NCBI RefSeq assembly: GCF_051401765.1
Contig: NC_135071.1
Coordinates: forward strand, 11,262,961-11,326,960
Reading direction: 5' to 3'
Length of the DNA stretch: 64,000 nucleotides
DNA from: Calliopsis andreniformis
Taxonomy: Eukaryota > Arthropoda > Insecta > Hymenoptera > Andrenidae
Part shown: in pieces, positions 36,241-47,890 of the stretch
Position numbering within the stretch: position 1 is the stretch's first letter
How the letters are laid out: each line of letters begins with the position of its first letter
The notes under the pieces: model-generated
The model's database searches: none
What the model was told of the DNA's origin: nothing
The model's input: the letters and a program-made list of their open reading frames with translations, nothing else
Made by a program: the position numbers and the translations under genes

Positions 36241-36600
36241 GAAGTTTTACGAACATTTTACAGATCCAGTTTGACCGGCAGGCCGCGCGAATTTTCCAGT
36301 TCGCAGTAACGCTCGCGAAACTCCCAACGATACTGGTAGTTTCAGCATCGCGTTTCTGAACTTTCTAAATTGCCAACGTCGACGGAATCTCGCGACACGT
36401 TTTCAATATTCCGCGCGCGCGCGTCCGCCGGAAGTTACTCGGTTTGCGGGCTATATCGGGTTCCGTGTCGATCATCAAGCCGGGAAGAGACCCACGGTCG
36501 AGATGATATTCTCGTTTCCTCGCCTCGAGGAGAGCAACGACTTCAATCGAACCAGAAACTTCCATCTTTTCTTTAAAGCACGCGCTTTCTTATAGCCTTG
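36241..36600. other. CpG-rich block with (CG)6
   Basis: Short, very CpG-rich block carrying an uninterrupted CG run at 36412-36423. Frames on both strands overlap (36370-36576 plus, 36365-36565 minus). Uninterrupted CG runs suggest germline hypomethylation. No gene is recognised. Confidence 0.4.
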
Positions 36601-38023
36601 TGTTCCTCGAAGACATATGCCAAGAATTTCTTCGTAAGAACTCTGAGGAACTAATTTAAGAACTAGTATGTTGCGTTTGTCTTGAGGGAGTAGAAACTTA
36701 GGAATTTTTTGTAACAAAAGTACGATAATTGTTTAAGGAGCTGCATTACCTTGTGGGCTTAAGAAAAATAGACAAATTAATGAGACGTATTAATTTCATT
36801 CTAGTAATTTGGTACCTGAGAGCTAAACTAATCCAAATCCATTTTGGATTAAGTTTTTTAAAGAATCTTAATACTTTCTTTTCATTGTATTAGAATAACA
36901 AGAATTTAGTTAAGTTGTATTATAAATGAAGGTAATTTAATAGTATAAGCTATTTTAAATACTGTGTTAGTATTAAGAAATGGGTAATCACATTTGTTTC
37001 TCGGCTGTCCTGAAAAATTACAAAACAAGCTTTGGGTCACGTCAGCTTTCAGATACAGGATTATTTTAAAGTGACGCACTTGATTATTTATGACTTAATA
37101 CTAAATCGGTAGAAATTTTGCACATCCATCCAGAACTTGTCATTATTTCTGTCATCAAACATAATCAGATTCTCCACATTTGGCGTAACGATTTGTAATA
37201 TTAAATATGAGCCATTTATTATGGAAGGGCATCTGTACTTTCTTGATCAATAAGATATTTATGGTTTGGCAATTAAAGCCATTCGATGAAAGCCAGGATA
37301 ATACGAAACTAAACTGTTTAGAAAATAAAATTTCCCCATTTTTATAATAAACGGCTCATATTGCTCACACAGATAATCTAGAAACCTAGAAACGTATCCT
37401 CAGATTATAAAATATCATGTTAAAGTAAATTAAATAGTTACTAATCTTTTCAAGTATAGTATCACAAATGTACCTAAACTAAAAATATTTCTGGATCATA
37501 ACTATGATGATTAAGAGGTTCATACATATTTGATCTCTTCATTGAAAATATGAAAGATTTTCACATCCCTAATTACACGGAATCACTCTGTCAAGTCAGT
37601 GCACACCGTAAACGTTATTACGAAGCGACGAATCAACATCTCTCGTGGAAAATGGAAGGCTACACGAACTTCTGTACTATCTGTCCCGAAAATATTTCTT
37701 TCACTTAGAACACCTGCCACAACAGCAGCAAACATAAAGCACGAATTCAATTAGAATCCCTTCTCTTATGACCCTGACCGCTGGCAGCAACCCTGCCGCG
37801 TCAGTTTAGCCATCACATACGATGCTCAGCCGCGTTGCTTGCATACGTAATTAAGCATGGATGACCACGCGTCGCGCTTTTAACCCGTGTCATGCGTCCT
37901 ACACTGCTCCTTCTCCACCTTTCACTGCATGCAAATGGCACCTTTGGGATTATAGTAAGTAAAATTAAATGCCTCTCGCCTGTGTTTATGACATAGCAAG
38001 TTTTTATGAAAAGTAATACACAC
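36601..38023. other. AT-rich stretch
   Basis: AT-rich with a CpG-richer patch at 37590-37940. No coding or RNA signal. Confidence 0.45.
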
Positions 38024-38047
38024 ATATATATATATATATATATATAT
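38024..38047. repeat. (AT)12 microsatellite
   Basis: Uninterrupted AT dinucleotide run. It is preceded by a short CA stretch. Confidence 0.95.
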
Positions 38048-39766
38048 TTAGTTATAACATTTGATAACATGTAAATTTAGAAAGAAAATTCAATGTTTAC
38101 GTATCACTCATTCGATGTAGGAATGATATAACTGAAAGGATTCTTGTTTCTGAGTTAGTAATATAGAAAAATGGTGCTTGCAATAATGTTCTCATTTCTC
38201 TGAAACACATGATTTCTTAGTTGTGATATTGTTGTAGCAAGTAAGAATGAAAAGTGTATCATGATAGTATAGTTTATACTGTCTCCTCAGAAGAAGCCAT
38301 TGTACGTCAACGATATTCTCGAATTTGTCAGCTTTCAATATTCCAACTTTATAAACTTTGAAATAATGTTTCTTAACTTCAAAGCTTTCTCATGAAAAAC
38401 TTCGAGAAACGGAAAGTATAACTAATTAAGAAGGCATTTTAGAAACTGTTTTATCCTCTTAAATAATTTCCTAACGAAGGAATATTATGTTCTTCAATGA
38501 TGAACAAATTTTTATGGGTTCGAATAAACTAAGAACTTCCTGGTGATGTTTCCTCACAAATGACAAAACTTTTAAGTGGATCAATGAGAAGGCATCGCCT
38601 GACCTCGCGCGACAACTCGCCAGCCTCAAAGGAGCTTGCTAAATTCAAAGGATCAACGTTTCTGGGCACGCGATCGCAATCAAATTTACCTAAATAGCTG
38701 CTACTCCACCGACGAGTGCAGCTAATATTGGAGACGCTTAAAAGAAGCATAATTTGGCAACGAGACCAGAGAGTTTTCGAAGAGTCTGGGCACAACGCCC
38801 GAAGCGTATTCGAGACGTCGACAATAAGTCGAATCCCTTAATCCTATCGATGGTGTCTCGCGAGAAGGGAACGATTTATACTTTCTTCCGGTGTGCATAT
38901 AAACTTTCCCTATAAACGTACCTCACGCAAAATTTTCTACAAATTTCATAGAAATTTCAGCATAGGTACTTAGAGAAGATCCGTTGCATTAATGGGTCGT
39001 TATTGTGTTCATATTTTGTTCCACCCACGCGAATGGAATTACTTAAGGAAATGCTGCACTTGCCAAACAGAGGGAGGCTTCTTTTAAGCCAGAACAACGG
39101 CGGTCGCGAATTACTTTAAGCGACTCGAAACGGTTACTTAAGCAAACCTGCAGTCGAGGAAATTCTGTCCAACTTATGGTTTATTGTCCAACTTATCCTC
39201 GATTGTTTCGTCCAGCTATTTCTAGGTACTTCCGCAGCGCATTAGTTCAAATTAGAACACGTCGAGGAAAAGAAGGTGGCTTGAGTAAAGTGTTACAAGC
39301 TATATTCTGAGAAACTAATGAAGATGCCAACTTCGTATTGTTTTAATTAAATAGCTCAGCGAGGCTAACGTTTTAAGGTCCAACACATATTTTTATAACT
39401 TTTTTTATATCTCCATTGATTTCCAGGAAAAACGCTGCAAACTTTTTAATTGGTTCATCCTCTATGCAGGAAGTAAAGTATTAATAATTACATATAGATA
39501 TAATGTCTTTAGTATTTTTATATCTATTAGAGACTTCATGATAATCTCATGAATATTTACTTCCTACCTGTCCATTAGCGGCGACAGCTAAACGATTTAT
39601 TAAATTAGAGGAAGTCATATCAAACTAAGCATTTGAAGAAAGAGGGAAAGCTATTGAATAATTTAATGTATATTTATATTGTTGGAAGCTACAGTCTAGT
39701 AGCTTCCAGAATATGACTAACTAAATTAAATAAGTACCTATATTGGCACAATAAGTTTAATAAGTG
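38048..39766. other. AT-rich stretch with CpG block at 38540-38900
   Basis: The block carries an 88-codon minus-strand frame (38529-38795) of no recognised kind. CpG-richer DNA also occurs at 39000-39260. Nothing else found. Confidence 0.4.
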
Positions 39767-39996
39767 TAGAGGGAGCATTTCCATGTTTCGACCCACTTTC
39801 CTTGAGGATAACTTGTGCAAGATCTATCCTACCAATAAATACTGACTCAACCAGCCCTGACAATTTCTGTCATCAGACAGCTTCTTACCAGAGACGCCTT
39901 GTTTTTAATTACTACAACAAGGTTCAACTTATTAACAAGCCGTCATATAGATCTTGCACAAATTTTCCTCAGAAAAAATTGCCAATGCTCCCTCTA
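39767..39996. mobile_element. Foldback MITE flanked by TA (Tc1/mariner-type)
   Basis: The left arm begins TA-GAGGGAGCATT at 39767 and its inner edge reads TTGTGCAAGATCTA, ending at 39826. The right arm (39948-39996) is the reverse complement of both: TAGATCTTGCACAA at its inner edge and AATGCTCCCTC-TA at its outer edge. The arms are 49-60 bp, with perfect 13- and 14-bp ends and a gapped middle, around a loop of about 120 bp. TA at both outer edges fits a Tc1/mariner-like target duplication. The 77-codon frame over it is not a gene. Confidence 0.7.
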
Positions 39997-41380
39997 TATT
40001 CTTATTTCCTCTGCAAGAATAATACTGAACTCTGAAGTGTCACTGAGAGTCTACGCGACTCTATAATTAGTTTAACACAATCAAATAGAGTGAAACGTAT
40101 CTTCTTCCAAAGAGGAAAAAGCAATTGGATCCTAGCGAGCTCAGGGGACCGAGAAAAGGGATGAATACAGGAGCGGCGAGAATCTAGCGAATGCAGGTTG
40201 CACGGTTTGAATCGATCAAAAGGATGTGGACGAGGTGGACGAATTTCAGGGAGAGTCCTGGAAACAATTCGAAACCATATAAACAAGGAAGCTCGAGAGC
40301 AAACCGTACACTGCTGACCGTAGTTGCACATCGAGATAAGCGGACGTACCGTAAGGGACGTCGCGAAAAAAGACTTGGCGGGAGGGAGAAAGAGCAAGGC
40401 GGGAGGGAAAGGAGCGGCGATAGTGTTTTTAGTGCAGAAACGAATGGGATAAGATAGAGTACAGAGGGAACGGGGAAACGGCGGGTGTTCGCGTACAAAT
40501 GGAAGCAGAAATACCGTGTTTCTGCGCGTTTAATAAAAACGCGGTGAAATATCTTCGCACGAAATTACGGAGCGACACGAGGTTTCGTTAATAATATTTC
40601 GTTTCCATTTCGTCCGGACGCAATCATTTTCATTAGACGTTCTATCATGTATGAGGGAAGCTCTACTTAATTGTGTAATTCGGTGTCATGTTGTTTGACT
40701 CCCTGTTTTAGCAATGTATTGCTTGGTGTTCTTCAGGACACTTAATTATTATATATTCTTCGCCTAACGTGGAAGTGGGGTGTTATTAGTCAAAATGTTG
40801 ATTTACCTGAATGCTGAATAATTCTACGTAAAGCTTTCTATAAATTATTTAAATGAGAGAAACATCTAGTTCTTCAGGTAAACAATTTCTATTGTCTTCA
40901 TTTAAGCTACATTTTATACGAAATTCTCTTCTTTTCTAGCTGAAAATCATCTATTTTCATATATGAAATATTACAATTTCCTGAAATTGAAATACCTATG
41001 ACAATCAAGTAGAACCTCAATTAAATGGCTAAATTATTCATAGTAATGACGATATGAGTATAATAAAACATCAAGTGATGTCTGAGCCATGATATAGAAT
41101 AATATTACTCCATCAAAAATAATAAAATTAGCCGTTAGGAAGGTGCTTCAGGTTTGAGTCTCAAGTTAATCCAGATTCTAATGTACTACCAAAAAATCTG
41201 CACTATATTAGTGAAATCTTCAATTTTGTCATTTGAGATGCACCTATGCCTTTACGAATCCCCTCGCTACTCTGACCTACAGGATGAATTTTAAAAAAAT
41301 CTTTCCACATGTTTGGTAACTCCTTTTGACGTGTCCTTCCCTATGAAGAATCAATCCCACAGATTATTGTACCACCAGTC
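39997..41380. other. CpG-rich block then AT-rich stretch
   Basis: From 40080 to 40640 a CpG-rich block contains frames of 131 and 104 codons on the minus strand and 88 codons on the plus strand (40191-40457, arginine-, lysine- and glutamate-rich because of GGGAGG-type purine repeats). None is recognised. The DNA is then AT-rich to 41380. Confidence 0.4.
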
Positions 41381-42290
41381 ACCACGATTCAGACAGGTCG
41401 TAAAAAGCCGCCCCTTACTCGCGTGTTATGCAAAACTGTTAAGAGCAGCGCTTCGCTGAGTCACCGTCTATGGGGATAAGGTCGAAAAATGGGCCCAAGC
41501 GCTTGCAATTCCAGCCAACTAGATTAAAACGATAGATTGTTTCGAATTACTCCTACGACAGTGGATCCTTTCGGACGGAAAGATTTAAGACGACGCTTTA
41601 AATAACAACGCAACACGGGCAACGCAAGAACTCGAGCGGTAAAAAATCCGTCTCCGCGGGGTGTTCGTTCGCTTCTTTCGAGGGACATTTGCAGCCGCTT
41701 TTTCTAAATGCCAGATAAACTGGCGCCGTTAATTTCATGTACTCGAAGCTCGTTGCAATTTAGCGAACGGAGGCGAAGGGGTGCGGGAACTGGAAGCTAA
41801 TTGACGCAACATCTTTTTTTTTTTTTTTTTCAAAGTCCCGTTTACCTCACGCTCACGGCAACGATTAAGAGCTTTAATCCAAGGGGAGACAATCGGGGCC
41901 GCCGGTTTTTCCTCGTTTGACGGTCCAGCGCGACGATGCGCGCGGATATTATTTGTCGCGTGATTATCTGAACGCGCGCGTTTTCATTTCTCGACGTTCG
42001 TTTTTCGTCCGCCGCCCTAACGAATCGATTCGTTTCGAGCCCGACAACTCGTACTCGGTGTTGTTAATTCACTTTACAAATTACGAGCCTCGCAAGCATT
42101 AAATCGACGAGAAGTTTTTTCCGTTCGCTGCGAGACTTAGGAAGAATGAGTCTGTAAAACGAATGCAGCAGCTTTATGCTTTGTTCGCTAATTTGGCGTA
42201 CGAGTCGGGGGTGAACTGCTTGATGCATGCTAATTCCTTGAAACGTGTACGTCACATACGTTATCACACGTAGCACACATTCAGAAATCA
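41381..42290. other. CpG-rich block
   Basis: One of the strongest CpG blocks, with many CGCG words around 41930-42010. A 17-base T run lies at 41814-41830. Frames at 41917-42102 (+) and 42064-42276 (-) are unrecognised. Confidence 0.4.
41814..41830. repeat. Poly(T) tract of 17
   Basis: Seventeen uninterrupted T bases inside a GC-rich block. It could be the reversed poly(A) tail of a short retrosequence, but no recognisable retrosequence is joined to it. Confidence 0.9.
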
Positions 42291-44623
42291 GAGTTGTGTG
42301 TCTTTAGTCTTTCAGATTAACTCTACAAACAGTTCTTTCAAGTTCTAATTTTTTAGTTCCATAAATATATTCCTTCAAGTTTTGTGCCCGTTAATTACAT
42401 AATACGCTTAAGGTAAAAAATGATTCTTCAGGATTTCTGTTAAAGTAGAACTCATGTTAAGTTACAGGAAATAATATTTCTTCAGATAACTGTAGTTACA
42501 ATTTTTCACTTCTTTCCGTAGGTACTTTCTAAAGTAATTTTGTCGTGATTTAATCCCTTATTATTTTTCTGTTGTTGAATACTGCAAGGAAAACAAAAAT
42601 CTAATTTTTTAAATTTCAGCAGTCCATAGAAATTATGTTCTAATCAACTACAAAGGACCATACACATATCCTTAATTGCGTGACACTGCCTTTGCTCCTA
42701 ATTATTTTTCCACATTTCACGGAGAGCTTGTTCCACCACTCGCCCATATTTTTATTTTCGTCAACGATGCACTGAAACAAAAGGGAAGGCTACGGAAGAC
42801 AAGAATAGAGGGAAATTATCGAGAGAAAATCGTGTTCGCGGAGAAAAGGAAAACAGTAACTGTCAGCACAGAAACATCAATCGTTAGGTAGCAGCACGAA
42901 AGTTAGGTTCAGGTGTCTCTCCTTTTCTCGTGCACAATGTCCTCGAGACTCCAGGCTATCCCTCGTCTTCCTCGTTTGCCGGTCGTTCAGTTACCCTGCT
43001 ATTTTCCGTTTTCACCCCCTGTTTTCCCTCGCGACACTTCCAACCTGTCGTTCGCTTGCTCCTTTAATGATCCACTCGAGCCGAGTTCAATCTTCGCGCG
43101 CTCACAATCAGCCCCGCGACGGCAGGAGGAACGTCCGATGCTTCAAATCGGGACTGGAAAAACTTCGAGGAGTTCCTCGAGACTTTCAGAGCTCTTCCGT
43201 TTCGGCTCGGCGATGTAGCTGGTTGGATTTCGAGGCGCAATAACGTGAAACATCCTTGTTATTACCCTACTCTCGAAACGTGCAATGGGAAAGAATATTG
43301 TTCGAAAAGGAGGAGAGAGAATGCTTCCCTACTTTGAATAAGAATGACATTGCATTTGCGCGTAAATACCCTCATTTTGTAATACTCTATGAATATCTTC
43401 CACTTTCGGAATTTTAGAGGATGACTTTTCGATTTGATGAATATTATTGCAGAAACAATCATACAGCTTTAATTACCTACTGCGAAAAATTAATGAAATG
43501 TGGTTCGAGGGAAAAAATGTTATTTGTAAAGTAATATACTTTTGATAAAAGAGAAGTGCAAATTGAGATTCATGAGTTGAAATGAGCGATTCATTATAAA
43601 CTTGTCTAAAGGAATAGTCTTGAATCTAGTTTTATACATATAGGAGAAATTGTATACTATATAATCACAAAAGTATTAAGATGTTATAAGTCTGTTAAAT
43701 TTATTAAGTCAGTATTTATGCAATTATTAATTACAATTAATGACACATCGACGTTAGGAGCAGCTGCAACATCGAGAAAAAATGTATGTTGGGAACACTG
43801 AGAGTGTCAGGACACAATTTAAGGAATATGAGAGGTGTACTAGCCGAGGCTATGTACACAATGACTCGTGACAGGAGATCAAAGGACCACAGGCCACAAG
43901 ATACTCTTTGTCGAGGCTAAAGAGACATCCTGAACAAAGCAGTGTGCTTTAACAGAAAACAGAAGGGAATTGGGAAAGTACTTAAATACTTAATCAATAT
44001 CAACGAGGTTGCTAAGAATTAATTAAACACTACATATATGCGATACATTTCACCTAAACAATTAAAATCTGTGGCTGGTGATCAATAATTCATAACGTGT
44101 CACGAATGGAATAACGACTGGATAATTATCAAACATACACTAATATCGCTGTGTTAGGTAACCCCCGATGGCGCTATAAATGCAATGACATCAAATCACA
44201 CATATCTACGTGAATATGCTCTCCAATTAATGAAAAACCTCTACTTACAGAGTCTATGCGAAGAATCTGAAATAACATTATGAAATGAACTTGTTTTGCA
44301 TGAAAATAGTCTAGCAAAACAGTAGTGCCTTTTTATCATTCTGAATGTTGAATATTTCAGAAAAAATTCTTTAATTATCGAGAACACACAGATTTCCTGA
44401 TTTCGTTAAAGCAAAAGATATAAAAAACAGAATAGACGTTGTTACTAACTGTGGACAACATAAGATAAATCCTAAGAAGATACACCAAGATAAATCTAAA
44501 TATGAAAAGGTTCTTGTACCGAAAATTCATTTAAGAAATTATGGATACTTCTTAATTGTACAGACCATATAATACAATATTATTGTATTTCATCAGAAGT
44601 ATCGTTATGTGTAAATATGATCA
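42291..44623. other. AT-rich stretch with a CpG block at 42880-43260
   Basis: The block contains a frame running 42913-43218 whose first ATG is at 42937 in good context; the product would be serine-, arginine- and proline-rich with no known motif. A coding-like island follows at 43744-43920 (see findings). The rest is AT-rich. A possible 18-nt minus-strand microexon is at 44249-44266. Confidence 0.4.
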
Positions 44624-44778
44624 TTAACACATTCGAGTTCAATGTCCCATAAACTAAGTCATGTGTCACCTCTCCAAAAGGGCCAATGGCAAAGTGTCTG
44701 AGTCATTTTTGAACTGATAAGACATTGCTGACTTCTGGGAACACTCCTGGCAAAATGCACTGCTCTCGAATGTGTTAA
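44624..44778. mobile_element. piggyBac-type MITE between TTAA sites
   Basis: TTAA-CACATTCGAG at 44624-44637 is answered by the exact complement CTCGAATGTG-TTAA at 44765-44778. Ten-base perfect terminal inverted repeats directly inside TTAA duplications are the signature of piggyBac-family elements. The 147-bp body has no coding capacity, so it is a non-autonomous MITE. Confidence 0.75.
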
Positions 44779-44927
44779 TTCATAACCCCAGGTAATACGA
44801 TTCATGCACAGGTACTGGACACGTTTTATCACTCGCTAATAGCTCGAGGTAAAGTTGTCGGACATCGAAAATTCATTATGGACAATCGCCAGATATGCTA
44901 ACACTAATGTAAACTGTGGCGAATACA

Positions 44928-45011
44928 GGCCCGATAGCTCAACTGGATAAATATCGCTTAAACATCGACTCCACGAGAGTTTCGTAACCTCAGGGACCAA
45001 ATCCAGAGCTT
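44928..45011 (+). repeat. tRNA-derived SINE-like head or tRNA pseudogene
   Basis: TAGCTCAACTGG at 44935-44946 is an exact A-box, and GGACCAAATCC at 44994-45004 matches nine of eleven B-box positions. The T-stem flanking the B-box pairs at four of five positions. Box spacing (59 bases) is longer than in a plain tRNA but tolerable with an extra arm. The acceptor stem does not pair and the D-stem is broken, so it is not a working tRNA. A short T-run (TTTTTT) at about 45027-45032 could be a polymerase III stop. Confidence 0.4.
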
Positions 45012-45032
45012 TCATTGATTTTAGCTCTTTTT

Positions 45033-46400
45033 TCCAAATTGAAAGTCACCGAGAATATTCCCCAATCCAAACTGCGACTGAAATTGCAGTTTCCTGAGCT
45101 TCACTTTGGAAATAATTTTAAAACATGGTCAAGGTAATTAAGAGAAAGTAGTATAGTATGAAAGAAGAAAATTAACCTAATAATTACAAAAGTAACGAAA
45201 GTATTCGCGAAATACACTTGAAAGTTTAAAACACCTTGTTTAGGTCCTAATATGAAATTTTCAAACTTCAAGTTAATACTCCACTTTAAGGAGCAACGGG
45301 CCATGAATATCGGGAAGTTCAGCTAGTAAATTCCAGTAATTAAATGTGATTGTTCTGTATGCAGGGTCTAAAGGAAGCAGTTCACTGGGACAATATGCTT
45401 TGTACGCGTTTGCGTTCTAACTATGCAGGTCTTCCGAAGTCAACTCGGACTTGCGTCATAACAAAGAGCTCTCCAACTAACTTTCAGATTAATACTTCGC
45501 AAAATTTGTTAATTGCTAGTAACACGCGAACTGTTCAAATGTACTCCATACTAAACTGAGTGACAGAATTAACTACTTTATAAACAATGCATAAATTAAC
45601 GACACTTATTAAAGCCTACCCGAAAAGCTCAATCGAATTTATGTTTCAAATGCACCCTACGTCTACTAAGTACGTATTTAATTTGTTCCAGTTTGTACAG
45701 TTTGCAAGAATCGTAGTTACCACAATGAACTTGCTTGAGTAAGGAAGGCGAATGTTCTGAAAAACCCGAACGATGTTGTTCGCGAACTGTTACTGACGAG
45801 ATAAAAACTTAATGTTTCTCCTTTCGAGCTCAGAATGATAGCAATTAATTTGTTTTTTTTTCTCGTCAGAAAATGGACTCGATATTAGATTTTTTGGGAC
45901 GTACCAAAAATTTACGTGGTTGCGTTTTCCTTAGAGAGGAGAAACCTACCCTCTGTGAATTCATCAGTAGTGGATCTTTTTCCTTCTTGATGGAGTAGAG
46001 GAGGAAACAGTAATGCCCTAGTTCCGAAAATTAGGGGGTGATCGACCAGAGTTTCGCTAGGATCACGGCTCATGACCGTATTGTTCCACGAGCCAGTGAT
46101 AGACAATGATACGTCTCAGTTCCAAGTTACTATGTACATCCTTGCCCACAGAACAATGTACGAATTAACTCTAAGTAAGACAAGCGGAAACGAATTCTTG
46201 AAAAAGACATGATACCGATCAAATCTTAAAAATACAACCAAATGGTCAGAAAACTGTTCTCCACGAATGTTTTGAAAAAACTGCTTGTTATAAATTCTCG
46301 GAAGAATTATTTTCACTCTGAGCTGGATTTCGTCCTATGAAACAAAAGGATATTTTTCACCCAAAAAGGTTCAAAGGTGCATGAATTTTTCTCAATTATC
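45033..46400. other. AT-rich stretch
   Basis: AT-rich, with an acceptor-like TTTGTTCCAG ending at 45691 and a 69-codon plus frame at 45350-45559. No recognised gene. Confidence 0.45.
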
Positions 46401-47394
46401 CATTACTTCCTTTCACCCTCGCATCGGCTCACTTCAAACCTAGAACAGTGAACGTCTGCAAGTGAATATTCCCTCGACAAACTATACCACTTGCGTTGTC
46501 AATGTATACCTATCACTGCATCTCAATCGAATGAAGCTTCTAATGTAATTAATCGCGAAATATCGTCAACTTGAGTTTCAGTTTCAGAAGTATCATAAGT
46601 GTTTGACAAGTTCTCGCAATGGTTTCACTTTGAGCAGCTCCCCATCGACTGCACGGCCTTCAGGAATCGGAGGCAAAAGAAAAGGGCTTTCACGGTTTCC
46701 GTGACAAGATGCAGATACGATCGACAACGGCGACACGTCGAATTACATCAATTTCTCAATTAAAGATCACAGCGAGCGGAGCGCGTTACAAGTTCCTTCA
46801 TTACTTTGACTCTGGGGAGAGTACTTATCGCGGCGATCGTTCGCGCGAGAAAAGGGACGGAAGGGAAGTACGGATGGAAAAAAGGGCTGGGCGCGCAGTA
46901 ATTCGCGGGGTCATTTATTCTCGCGTTGGGGAAAGAGATCTCGCTGCACGCGGGGGAGTACTGTCGTGAAAATAGCGATAAGGAACGCGACGAGTCACGT
47001 TACCAAGGAGCACGCGTGACTTTACGACGGCGGTGAATAGTACTCCAAGTGAAATCCCATTCCCTCTGTTCCCGTTCAAAGGCTCACGTTCCTCTGTCCG
47101 GTTTCGTAACGTTACCGCCATTATAATTTCGAGAATTTCTCTTCCAGGGCTCTCGCGCACTTCGAGTCAGCCAAAATGAAAGAGGTTGCCATGCAAAGTA
47201 GACGCGAGTAGGGTGCCGTCGAGGTCTTAGTACCTTGAATATTATACGCAAAGGGTGGGATTTCTTAAAAGCTTACAGTGGTCTGAAACGGAGTAGGTGT
47301 TTCAAGATTTAAATTTAATTTTTCAACGCTAACATTTTTACGAAGTAATAGTTTTCTGTAACAGTAACCTTGGGGAATGTTATAATATAGACGT
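46401..47394. other. CpG-rich block
   Basis: CpG-rich from about 46610 to 47230, with overlapping frames of 86 codons (46709-46969, +) and 81 codons (46915-47160, -), neither recognised. The remainder is AT-rich. Confidence 0.4.
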
Positions 47395-47890
47395 ACAGAG
47401 TGTTTGAGAAAAATGGGGGGCATTTGTTGAAGGTTGATTTTGCACAAGAAAATAATGAAAAATGTTCGTGTGCACATGTGTGTAGAAACATTTAGATTTT
47501 TAGTTGCACGCTATTTTATATTGAGGATGGTGTGACATTTTCTTTAAGACTCATGACTGTGCATCATTCAAGAGGCCAGAATATCTCTGGGCCCAGTGAG
47601 CTCTTAAAGAGAATAACACCGTGTAGGCGAGAAATAGACTAGTGTTTTACGCAATATAAATTAACATGTAACTAAAAAATTATGCATTTTTGTCTCTAAA
47701 ACCTGTTCTTCAAAAGTGTTCTACGTTTTTGTCATTTTTAACAGATTCTGCATGAGTATTCTACGCAACACAAAATGAGGTATAATTAAAAAATTAGCCA
47801 CTTTCGGGCATATGTGTGCATAAACTTTTTTCATTGTCTTCGTTTCTAAAAGTTATCCTTCAAAAATGTCTCACATTTTTCACCTCGCCC
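47395..47890. repeat. Three degenerate copies of one repeat, one inverted
   Basis: Units at 47650-47761 and 47763-47890 are direct copies: both start ACGCAA, continue with an A-rich core, share TCTAAAA and CTTCAAAA words, and are each followed by ATGAGTAT. The unit at 47395-47522 is the same sequence on the opposite strand, including complements of CATTTTTC and of CACACATGTGCACAC against CATATGTGTGCATA. Its outer end ACAGAGTGTTTGAGAAAAAT resembles the ACAGGGTGTTT-type termini of insect DNA transposons. It looks like a decayed foldback or nested insertion. Confidence 0.6.

Noticed and set aside
39351..39363. TAGCTCAGCGAGG resembling a tRNA A-box
   Set aside because: No B-box follows within a plausible distance.
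40191..40457. Basic 88-codon plus-strand frame
   Set aside because: Its Arg/Lys/Glu richness comes from purine-rich GGGAGG-like sequence, and longer frames overlap on the other strand.
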